NCBI GenBank assembly: GCA_938016625.1
Contig: CALILB010000426.1
Coordinates: forward strand, 1 to 5,242
From: an uncultured bacterium
GTDB taxonomy: Bacteria > Acidobacteriota > Thermoanaerobaculia > Multivoradales > JAHEKO01
DNA length: 5,242 bases
Reading direction: 5' to 3'
In this document: positions 1 through 5,242 of the stretch, piece by piece
Layout: the number at the start of each line of letters is the position of its first letter
How positions within the stretch are numbered: the first letter of the stretch is position 1
Program-made: the position numbers and the translations under genes
The notes under the pieces: generated by a model
Told to the model about the DNA's origin: nothing
The model's input: only the letters and a program-made list of their open reading frames with translations
The model's database searches: none

Positions 1-2865
1 GAAGCTCACCTGAAACGTCGAAGTAGCCGGGTGGATCAGCTCGAGATGCTGCCATCCGGACCAGGGTCGAAGGTTGCCGAGGTCCTGATTGGCGTTGCCC
101 GAGCAGGTCGGTCCGCTCGCCCCCCCATTGTCGGCCACCACTTCGGCCGGGGCCCCGTCGGCGATCACCTCGACGCGGGCGCGGTCCTTGGTGTTGTCTT
201 CGGCAAAGCTCATGAGGTAGTTGAACCGCAGGATGACCTCACCCGAATTGCAGTTCGAGACATCCAGGGGATCGCTGTCGAGCGAGTCCTGTTCTTCCTC
301 CGCGCCGTAGTCGTTGCAGTCGGCGGGAGCACCCCAGCGGGCGTGGGCCGAGGGGTTGTGGCCGATGTCGGCGCTCGAGGGACAGGCGTTGGTGCCGTAC
401 CACTCGGCGTCGTCGCCACAGATGGGGAGCGGAGTGAAATTCGTATCGACAGCGCTCATCGTGTCGCAGAGGATGGTGCCGGGGAAGCAGTTCACCGAGT
501 CGGTGCGAAACTTCACCTCCTCGCTCACGCAGCCGTTGACATCGATGGCCTTGATCTCCGGCTGCTTGGTGCCGCCCTGCTCAGTGACACCAAAGATGGT
601 TCCACCCTCTCCCATGAAGATACCGCTGTGAAGCGTGCCGCCGATGATCTCGAACTTGTAGGGTGCCGTGCCGCCGTTGGCGGTGATGTTGGTTATGTAG
701 GGGACACCGGAGTAGGCGTCGGGGAGTTGGTGCTGCTCGGGCGAAAGGGTGATGAACGGGCACTCGATATCGGGTGTATAGGAGATCGTGCCCGTGCACA
801 GATTGTCGTCGGTGGCCGTGATGTCGAGAGCGAACATGCTCGACTCTTCGGGGGCTCCGGTGATCTCTCCGGTGTCGGAGTCGAGGGTGACGCCGGTTGG
901 CAGCGATCCAGCCGTGACCGAATAGCTGTACGGCTCGGCGCCGCCGCTGGCCGTCACGGTCTCCGCGTAGGGCGCCCCCTGGGTGCCGTCGGGGAGGGTC
1001 GTGGGGCTCAAGGTGATGGTCGGGCAGCCGGTCGGGTCGACGATGAGAGTGTAGTCCTGTGACCCTTCGCAACCGAGATCGTCGGTGGCGACGATCGAAA
1101 ACTGGGTGCTCCCGGCGGTGGTGGGGGTGCCGGAGATGTTGCCGCTCCCCCCGTCGAGGGACAGGCCGTCGGGGAGCAGACCCCCCAGGGCAAAAGTGTA
1201 GGAGCCGGTGCCGCCGCTGGCGCTCAGGGTCTCATCGTACTCGACGGTCAGCTCGCCGTTGGGGAGCACTGCCGGCGACAGGGTAACGGTCGGGCAGAGT
1301 GCGACCCGCTGGAAATAGACATCCATCTGCTCGATGTCCTCCACACCGTTTGAAATGGCGTTGCGACCATCGGTCCAGGTGACCAACGACTCGTTGCCGA
1401 GGCTGGTGTGGAAGTTGGAGTCCCCCGCAAAACAGTAGGCGGTGTTGGAGTCGACCTGGGTCGGCTGGGGGATCGGTCCATCGGAGATGGGCTCGTCGGG
1501 CAGAAAGGTGAGGCCGTTGTCGAGGCTGAGGCGTCCGTAGTACTCGTAGTCGAGACCGTCGGTGGTGTTGCGCCGGTCGTACCAGGTCGCCAATACATAG
1601 CCCTGCGAGGTCACCGAGATCGAGGGCTGCCACTGCACAACATTGTTTTTGAGCTCCTGGTCGGTGTTGAGCGGCGTCGCGGTCGACCAGCTGACGCCGT
1701 TGTCAGGCGAGCGATGGTAGTAGATGTCACCCAGATCGCCCGGCGCCTGCCCGGCGCGGGCAAAAACGAAGTGCACCACGCCGCCTGGGCCCACCGCCCC
1801 CTGGCCCCACCCCATGTGTCGCCAGACTGGCGGCACCATGTAGAAGTAGTCACTGGCCGAGCACAGACCGGCACCGGGTGCAGGAAAGCCGGGTCCTGGG
1901 GACGAAGAGGACCAGCTGGCACCGCCATCGGTCGACTTGTAGACCCAGTTGATGCGGTTGTTGCCCGCGCCTCCCCCTTCGTCCATGCCGAAGACGAAGA
2001 CGGTGTCGTCGATGTCCGAGCCACCGGTGATGTGGACGTTGCGGATGAAAAGAGGAGTCGTGCCATCGACGAGGACCTCGGTCCAGGCGCCCTCGTCAAA
2101 GTAGAGCACCTTGAGTATGCCGCCGGCGGCGAAGTCGTTGAAGGCGATGTAGCGGCGACCATAGAAGGCGCTCCCCGAGTCGTTGTCGACCCAGAGAATG
2201 GGGCGATCGTCGCCGGTACCGGAATGGGCGCAGGGCACTGTTTCGAGGGCCCAGGAGGCGGCGATAGCCGGCGTGGCCGAGCTCATGACGCCGATGCCCT
2301 GAGTGCCACAGTCCGACGTCAGGGTGACGGCCAGCCACACACCGGCGGAGTCATCGTAGGCGATGGCGGGGCTGCCAGAATCACCTTCAAACAGCGTCCC
2401 GAAAGGGTCGGGGTCCAACCGATCGAAGTTGATGCCCCCGTCGGTGGAGACTGACATGCCCGAGAGGCTCGCCGGCGCACCCTTGGTGTCGGTGTACACC
2501 GCCACCACATCATCGCCGTTGCCCCAGATCATGCTTCCCGCCTGAGTGACGGCGGGAAAGGCCGAGGACTCGTCGCCGGTGATGAGGTTGATGTCGGAGC
2601 CGCTGAGCAGGTAGGCAGGACCAGCCACTCGAGGCTCGGTAGCAGGCACCTCCTCAGGGTAGAAAGACTCGGGACGATCGCTGCAGGCCAGGGTCAATCT
2701 CGCGGCGCGCGGGTTCGCCTGCTTGTCGATGTGGAGCGCTTGGAGTCGCGCGCACTCCGCTGGATCGGTCTTCAACTCATTGAGATCGAGACCCCGGGCG
2801 GGAAGCGATATGAGTGCCGCGAACACCGCGAGCAAGCAAACGATCGTGTGGGATTTCTCTGTCAT
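1..2865 (-). CDS. Secreted sialidase-like (BNR/Asp-box) propeller protein with three Ig-like domains, 3' end missing
   Basis: The frame is open for 955 codons from ATG 2865 to the window edge with no stop, so the C-terminus lies outside. Residues 1-25 look like a Sec signal peptide: Lys/His n-region, hydrophobic stretch about 8-21, and an A-R-G site before Leu26. Four Asp boxes (S-x-D-x-G-x-[ST/N]-[WF]) lie at 140-147, 311-318, 386-393 and 447-454. Further motifs typical of bacterial sialidase-like propellers are DDRPILWVD (219-227), a WYDRRN segment (428-433) and WTDGRN (497-502). The propeller probably spans about 90-522. Three Ig-like repeats follow (524-790), each opening with C-P-x-[VI]-T-L-S-P. 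The region after 793 is Cys- and Asp/Glu-rich and ends in strand-like sequence. I see no FRIP/YRIP arginine motif before the first Asp box, so sialidase activity is not supported; binding or another hydrolytic role is possible. It is transcribed divergently from the flavoprotein operon, with no evident link. Architecture is confident, function unknown. Confidence 0.88.
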   Translation of the reverse strand, partial: MTEKSHTIVCLLAVFAALISLPARGLDLNELKTDPAECARLQALHIDKQANPRAARLTLACSDRPESFYPEEVPATEPRVAGPAYLLSGSDINLITGDESSAFPAVTQAGSMIWGNGDDVVAVYTDTKGAPASLSGMSVSTDGGINFDRLDPDPFGTLFEGDSGSPAIAYDDSAGVWLAVTLTSDCGTQGIGVMSSATPAIAASWALETVPCAHSGTGDDRPILWVDNDSGSAFYGRRYIAFNDFAAGGILKVLYFDEGAWTEVLVDGTTPLFIRNVHITGGSDIDDTVFVFGMDEGGGAGNNRINWVYKSTDGGASWSSSSPGPGFPAPGAGLCSASDYFYMVPPVWRHMGWGQGAVGPGGVVHFVFARAGQAPGDLGDIYYHRSPDNGVSWSTATPLNTDQELKNNVVQWQPSISVTSQGYVLATWYDRRNTTDGLDYEYYGRLSLDNGLTFLPDEPISDGPIPQPTQVDSNTAYCFAGDSNFHTSLGNESLVTWTDGRNAISNGVEDIEQMDVYFQRVALCPTVTLSPAVLPNGELTVEYDETLSASGGTGSYTFALGGLLPDGLSLDGGSGNISGTPTTAGSTQFSIVATDDLGCEGSQDYTLIVDPTGCPTITLSPTTLPDGTQGAPYAETVTASGGAEPYSYSVTAGSLPTGVTLDSDTGEITGAPEESSMFALDITATDDNLCTGTISYTPDIECPFITLSPEQHQLPDAYSGVPYITNITANGGTAPYKFEIIGGTLHSGIFMGEGGTIFGVTEQGGTKQPEIKAIDVNGCVSEEVKFRTDSVNCFPGTILCDTMSAVDTNFTPLPICGDDAEWYGTNACPSSADIGHNPSAHARWGAPADCNDYGAEEEQDSLDSDPLDVSNCNSGEVILRFNYLMSFAEDNTKDRARVEVIADGAPAEVVADNGGASGPTCSGNANQDLGNLRPWSGWQHLELIHPATSTFQVSF
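496..1296 (-). repeat. Three tandem Ig-like domain repeats inside the propeller protein
   Basis: Residues 524-613, 614-701 and 702-790 are three successive copies of an 88-90 residue module. Each opens with C-P-[TF]-[VI]-T-L-S-P and continues with LP[ND]G/LPDA, a Tyr, an ASGG/ANGG turn followed by an aromatic, and an alternating hydrophobic strand ending in a [DN]xxC-like segment. The first two contain the LP[DT]G[LV][ST]LD...[IT]xG[TA]P signature of putative Ig (He_PIG-like) domains. The third has lost it (it reads GTLHSGIF...GVTEQGG) and is more divergent. Such modules usually act as spacers or adhesive stalks on exported proteins. Confidence 0.8.
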
Positions 2866-2872
2866 GGCTTTT

Positions 2873-2876
2873 CTCC
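2873..2876 (-). promoter_or_regulatory. Ribosome binding site of the propeller-protein gene
   Basis: On the minus strand GGAG (within GGTGGAG) precedes ATG 2865 with a 7-nt A-rich spacer. This spacing is ideal and supports that start, as does the signal peptide that begins immediately at this Met. Confidence 0.75.
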
Positions 2877-3004
2877 ACCGCGTGATGAGCGGGAGCGCGT
2901 ACGGACCCTGACCCTTATGGGAATGATCGGGCGAGCGGTACTCCGGAGCAATGGAGCAAGCCACAAGCTGGCGGAGAAGAACGGCTCCAACGGGTGTCGG
3001 TTTA

Positions 3005-3064
3005 GCGATGAGTTGGTCAGTTTGGGCCGTGAGTTGGTGGTTTTGGCGATGAACTGGCCAAGTG
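3005..3064. repeat. Three imperfect direct repeats of 20-21 bp
   Basis: Three adjacent units start at 3005, 3026 and 3046. The shared core is TGA[GA][TC]TGG, at 3009-3016, 3030-3037 and 3050-3057, preceded by GC[GC][AG]. Units one and two agree at 15 of 20 positions; unit three agrees with unit one at 12 of 19. The 21- and 20-bp steps are close to two helical turns, so the cores lie on one DNA face, as in an operator array. The alternative is the repeat-rich end of an insertion sequence. Confidence 0.6.
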
Positions 3065-3128
3065 TCTTCCTACTAGAGCAGAAGCCTGGGGTCGAGCGAC
3101 AGATTCCACTCTGCCCTTGCGTTCAGGG

Positions 3129-3137
3129 TGGTAGAAT
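3129..3137 (+). promoter_or_regulatory. Candidate extended -10 promoter of the nfnAB-like operon
   Basis: TGGTAGAAT gives an extended -10 (TG-N-TAGAAT, hexamer 3132-3137) with five of six matches to TATAAT. No good -35 is present at 16-18 bp spacing; TTGCGT at 3117-3122 is only 9 bp away and cannot pair with it. Extended -10 promoters can work without a -35. Transcription would begin near 3144, leaving a leader of about 65 nt before TTG 3210. Confidence 0.45.
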
Positions 3138-3197
3138 TGGCTCGAGGCGGGCGGATTCCTCAGGTTCGAGGCCTTCGAGCATCCGACACCCAAGCGC

Positions 3198-3202
3198 GGA
3201 GG
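3198..3202 (+). promoter_or_regulatory. Shine-Dalgarno GGAGG that favours the TTG 3210 start
   Basis: A perfect GGAGG ends 7 nt before TTG 3210. The in-frame ATG at 3243 has only a weak GGA (3231-3233) 9 nt upstream. The ribosome binding site therefore argues for TTG, while family alignment argues for ATG. Confidence 0.55.
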
Positions 3203-3209
3203 CAGGGCC

Positions 3210-4094
3210 TTGAAAAGCGACTCCCTAACCGGAAAAGACGAAATGAATGAGATCTTGGAGAAGGTGAGCCTCGCCCCCGAGGTGACGAAGTACATCGTTT
3301 CGGCGCCAAAGATCGCCCGCAAGCGGCGTGCTGGACAGTTCGTACTCGTCCGGCTCCACGAGGGTGGCGAGCGCATTCCACTGACCATCGCCGACGCCGA
3401 TGCCGATCGCGGCACGATCACCCTGGTCGTGCAAGAGGTGGGTAAGACCACCGCCGAGATGAATCTCATGCGTACCGGCCAGCGGCTGGCCAACGTCGTC
3501 GGTCCCTTGGGCCTGCCAACCCACGTCGAGCGGATCGGCACCGTCGTTTGTGTAGGTGGAGGCATCGGCATCGCGCCGCTCCATCCGGTAGCCCAAGCGA
3601 TGAAGGCCGAGGGCAACCGCGTGATCATCATTCTCGGTGCTCGCAGCCAAGACCTCCTCATCATGGAGGAGGAGATGGCCCGCATCAGCGACGAGTTGAG
3701 GATCTGCACCGACGACGGCTCCAAGGGGAGCAAGGGTTTCGTCAGCCAGGTGCTCCAGCAATTGATCGACAGCGGCGAGCCCATCGACCAAGTGATCGCT
3801 ATCGGCCCCGCCATCATGATGAAGGTCGTCAGCGAGGTGACCCGGCCCCATGAAATCAAGACCATGGTGAGCCTCAACTCGGTGATGGTGGACGGCACCG
3901 GGATGTGTGGAGGCTGCCGGGTAGAGATCGACGGCGAGCCCAGGTTCGCCTGCGTCGACGGTCCCGACTTCGACGGTCACGCGGTCAACTTCGATCTTCT
4001 GATGCGACGTCAGGCGATGTATCGGGAACAGGAGAAACAGGCCATGGATCGCTTCATGGCCGATCACGAGTGCGAGCTGGAGATGGTGCCATGA
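3210..4094 (+). CDS. nfnA: NfnA/SudB-type FAD/NAD-binding [2Fe-2S] subunit (ferredoxin:NADP+ oxidoreductase or sulfide dehydrogenase small subunit)
   Basis: This is a cytoplasmic ferredoxin-reductase-like flavoprotein that partners the next gene. Numbered from TTG 3210 (294 aa), the FAD domain holds GQFVLVRL (42-49), the flavin-binding RIPLTIAD (55-62) and GKTT (78-81). The NAD domain holds VGGGIGIAPLHP (115-126), CTDDGS (166-171) and AIGP (197-200). The cluster loop has Cys233, Cys236 and Cys248 (M-C-G-G-C ... F-A-C-V-D-G-P). Asp228 stands where PyrK proteins have their first cysteine; in NfnA an Asp plus three Cys bind the [2Fe-2S] centre. ATG 3243 gives 283 aa beginning MNEILEK, the usual family length and N-terminus, so the first 11 residues may not be translated; the stronger ribosome binding site supports TTG. 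The stop overlaps the next ATG (ATGA). Dihydroorotate dehydrogenase electron-transfer subunit (PyrK) is a relative but fits less well because of the Asp and the GltD-like neighbour. Confidence 0.87.
   Translation: MKSDSLTGKDEMNEILEKVSLAPEVTKYIVSAPKIARKRRAGQFVLVRLHEGGERIPLTIADADADRGTITLVVQEVGKTTAEMNLMRTGQRLANVVGPLGLPTHVERIGTVVCVGGGIGIAPLHPVAQAMKAEGNRVIIILGARSQDLLIMEEEMARISDELRICTDDGSKGSKGFVSQVLQQLIDSGEPIDQVIAIGPAIMMKVVSEVTRPHEIKTMVSLNSVMVDGTGMCGGCRVEIDGEPRFACVDGPDFDGHAVNFDLLMRRQAMYREQEKQAMDRFMADHECELEMVP
4079..4094 (+). promoter_or_regulatory. Translational coupling site between the two flavoprotein genes
   Basis: GGAG at 4079-4082 lies 8 nt before ATG 4091, inside the end of the upstream gene. 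The start codon overlaps the upstream stop as ATGA (4091-4094). This arrangement normally couples translation and suggests equal output of two subunits of one complex. Confidence 0.8.
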
Positions 4095-5242
4095 CCGGTC
4101 AGACCGAGAAGCGGAAGCTCACACCCAAAGAGCGGATGAAGATCCCGCGTCATGCGATGCGCGAGCAGCCACCGGCGGAGCGCCGCCGCAACTTCACCGA
4201 GGTGCCTTACGGTTACTCGCCCGAGGAGGCCGTTGCCGAGGCGGAGCGATGTTTGGCCTGTAGCAAGTCGACCTGTATCGACGGCTGCCCGGTGGCCATC
4301 AACATTCCAAAATTCATTGGTGAGATCGCCGAGGGCGACTTCCGCGCCGCAGCGCGCACGATGCGCGAGTCGAACCTCTTGCCCTCCATCTGCGGCCGGG
4401 TCTGCCCGCAGGAGGACCAGTGCGAGATCGAATGCGTCGTTGGCAAGAAGGGCGAGGCGGTGGCGATCGGTCGTCTGGAGCGCTTTATCGGGGATTGGGA
4501 GCGCGACACCGGCAACGTCGCGATCCCCGTGCGGGCTGCGCCCACGGGCCAGCGGGTGGCCGTCGTCGGCTCCGGCCCCGCTGGGCTCACCTGCGCTGCC
4601 GACCTCACCCGCCGGGGACACGAGGTCGTGGTCTTCGAGGCCTTCCACCGACCGGGCGGGGTCCTGGTCTACGGCATCCCAGAGTTCCGTCTGCCCAACG
4701 CCATCATCGAGGCCGAGCTTTCGCTGCTTGAGAAGATGGGTGTCGAGATCCGCTGTGACGAAGTGATCGGCATGACCGACTCGGTGGACGAGCTGTTGGG
4801 CGAGGAGGGCTTCGACGCTGTCTTCCTTGGCACCGGAGCCGGGTTGCCCTGGTTCATGGGCATCCCGGGCGAGAACAACTGCGGGGTCTATAGCGCCAAC
4901 GAATTTCTGACTCGCGTCAACCTCATGGGTGCCGGTCGCGACGATGCCGCCGACACGCCGATCAAGCACATACGGCGCATCGCCACCGTGGGTGGCGGCA
5001 ATGTGGCCATGGACTCGGCACGGACGGGTCTGCGTCTGGGCGCCGAGAAGTCCTATGTCGTCTACCGACGCAGCCGTCAGGAGATGCCCGCCCGCGACGA
5101 AGAGATCGCCCACGCCGAGGAGGAGGGCGTGGAGTTTCTATTCCTGAACAACCCCGTCCGCGTGCTGGGAAACGAGGAGGAGTGGGTGACCGGCCTCGAG
5201 TGTCTGCGCATGGACCTGGGCGAGCCCGATGCCAGCGGGCGT
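4091..5242 (+). CDS. nfnB: NfnB/SudA-type flavoprotein, GltD-like large subunit, 3' end missing
   Basis: 384 codons are present; GltD/NfnB proteins are about 460-480 aa, so roughly 90-100 residues lie beyond the edge. After a KIPRHAMREQ lead-in typical of NfnB/GltA-annotated proteins, the N-terminal iron-sulfur domain carries Cys54, 57, 62 and 66 (CxxCx4CxxxCP) and Cys101, 105, 111 and 115. Glu130 in IGRLERF aligns with the Gln ligand of dihydropyrimidine dehydrogenase and with the Glu that ligates the proximal [4Fe-4S] cluster in Nfn. FAD binding: VVGSGPAG (158-165) with Glu183 ending the second strand, then RPGG (187-190) and YGIPEFRLP (194-202). NADP(H) binding: VGGGNVAMD (300-308) and VYRRSRQEMPA (324-334), whose arginines suit the 2'-phosphate. 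With the upstream subunit it should form the bifurcating NADH/ferredoxin/NADP+ oxidoreductase. A glutamate synthase small subunit is the main alternative, but the small-subunit partner upstream and no visible large subunit argue against it. Confidence 0.87.
   Translation, partial: MTGQTEKRKLTPKERMKIPRHAMREQPPAERRRNFTEVPYGYSPEEAVAEAERCLACSKSTCIDGCPVAINIPKFIGEIAEGDFRAAARTMRESNLLPSICGRVCPQEDQCEIECVVGKKGEAVAIGRLERFIGDWERDTGNVAIPVRAAPTGQRVAVVGSGPAGLTCAADLTRRGHEVVVFEAFHRPGGVLVYGIPEFRLPNAIIEAELSLLEKMGVEIRCDEVIGMTDSVDELLGEEGFDAVFLGTGAGLPWFMGIPGENNCGVYSANEFLTRVNLMGAGRDDAADTPIKHIRRIATVGGGNVAMDSARTGLRLGAEKSYVVYRRSRQEMPARDEEIAHAEEEGVEFLFLNNPVRVLGNEEEWVTGLECLRMDLGEPDASGR

Larger units (their letters stand above)
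2992..3191. repeat. 9-bp inverted repeat flanking the repeat cluster
   Basis: GGGTGTCGG at 2992-3000 is exactly mirrored by CCGACACCC at 3183-3191. Read as TG...CA termini the enclosed segment would be 2995-3188, 194 bp, containing the direct repeats and the operon promoter. The match does not extend beyond 9 bp and no flanking target duplication is evident. A 9-bp inverted match in a GC-rich region this size can arise by chance, so this is only a weak candidate for a small element or element remnant. Confidence 0.25.
2866..3209. other. Divergent intergenic region with regulatory and repeat elements
   Basis: These 344 bases separate the two divergent transcription units. They hold a ribosome binding site at each end, an extended -10 for the plus-strand operon, a cluster of three imperfect 20-21 bp direct repeats and a 9-bp inverted repeat. 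There is also a perfect 8-bp palindrome CTCCGGAG (2941-2948) and a short GGAGCAA direct repeat (2945-2951, 2953-2959). I found no convincing -35/-10 pair for the minus-strand gene; CATAAG on the minus strand near 2915 is the nearest -10-like hexamer and is weak. No RNA gene or convincing small protein gene was recognised here. Confidence 0.7.

Noticed and set aside
31..1062. 343-codon plus-strand open frame
   Set aside because: It is antisense to the propeller/Ig gene, whose translation shows clear domain repeats. Its Gly/Val/Ala/Arg/Asp-rich product has no recognisable motif, as expected of a GC-rich shadow frame.
1408..2454. 348-codon plus-strand open frame
   Set aside because: Antisense to the propeller region with its Asp boxes; composition is typical of a shadow and no family is recognised.
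2941..2959. CTCCGGAG palindrome and adjacent GGAGCAA direct repeat
   Set aside because: Too short to distinguish from chance in GC-rich DNA, and there is no stem-loop plus T-tract that would suggest a terminator.
3117..3137. TTGCGT/TAGAAT as a -35/-10 pair
   Set aside because: The spacer is only 9 bp; the -10 is kept as an extended -10 instead.
3142..3180. TCGAGGC/TCGAGGC/TCGAGC short repeats in the operon leader
   Set aside because: Six- to seven-base matches at irregular spacing (24 and 9 bp) with no stable hairpin or riboswitch-like layout.
2731..3213. 160-codon plus-strand open frame (GTG start) whose TGA overlaps TTG 3210 as TTGA
   Set aside because: The overlap resembles translational coupling, but the frame begins antisense inside the propeller gene, crosses the promoter and repeat region, and its product matches no family I recognise. 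I treat it as chance.
3225..4067. 280-codon minus-strand open frame
   Set aside because: Antisense to the NfnA-like gene, whose FAD, NAD and [2Fe-2S] motifs are unambiguous.
4064..5113. 349-codon minus-strand open frame
   Set aside because: Antisense shadow of the NfnB-like gene, which carries all expected cluster and nucleotide-binding motifs.
1..5242. tRNA, rRNA, CRISPR array, complete transposase
   Set aside because: No cloverleaf, repeat-spacer pattern or transposase motif was seen on either strand.

Overview
This is a GC-rich bacterial window with three protein genes: one incomplete gene on the minus strand, then a divergent two-gene operon on the plus strand whose second gene is cut by the window end. 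The sequence does not fix the taxon. A GC-rich genome, a large exported beta-propeller/Ig-domain protein and an NfnAB-type flavoprotein pair would fit Acidobacteriota or a similar phylum; this is inference only.

Positions 1-2865 (minus strand) form one uninterrupted reading frame of 955 codons that starts at ATG 2865 and runs out of the window at position 1 without a stop. Long open frames on the opposite strand run antisense to it and are shadows. The encoded protein has a signal peptide, a propeller-like region with four Asp-box (BNR) motifs of the sialidase-like superfamily, three tandem Ig-like repeats each with two regularly spaced cysteines, and a cysteine-containing C-terminal region that continues past the edge. 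It is probably a secreted or surface protein of unknown ligand.

Positions 2866-3209 are a divergent intergenic region. It holds the ribosome binding sites of both flanking genes, a plausible extended -10 promoter for the plus-strand operon, three imperfect direct repeats with a 20-21 bp period, and a 9-bp inverted repeat around them. The repeats could be an operator array or the worn end of an insertion element.

Positions 3210-5242 (plus strand) carry two genes joined by an ATGA overlap. The first is a ferredoxin-reductase-like FAD/NAD-binding protein with a [2Fe-2S] site (NfnA/SudB type). The second is a GltD-like two-cluster flavoprotein (NfnB/SudA type). Together they match NADH-dependent ferredoxin:NADP+ oxidoreductase, also annotated as sulfide dehydrogenase, a soluble complex that moves electrons between NADH, ferredoxin and NADPH by flavin-based bifurcation. 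The unusual non-cysteine cluster ligands known from this complex (an Asp in the small subunit, a Glu in the large one) are present. No glutamate synthase large subunit is visible nearby, which favours the Nfn reading over amino-acid synthesis. The minus-strand gene shows no functional link to the operon.
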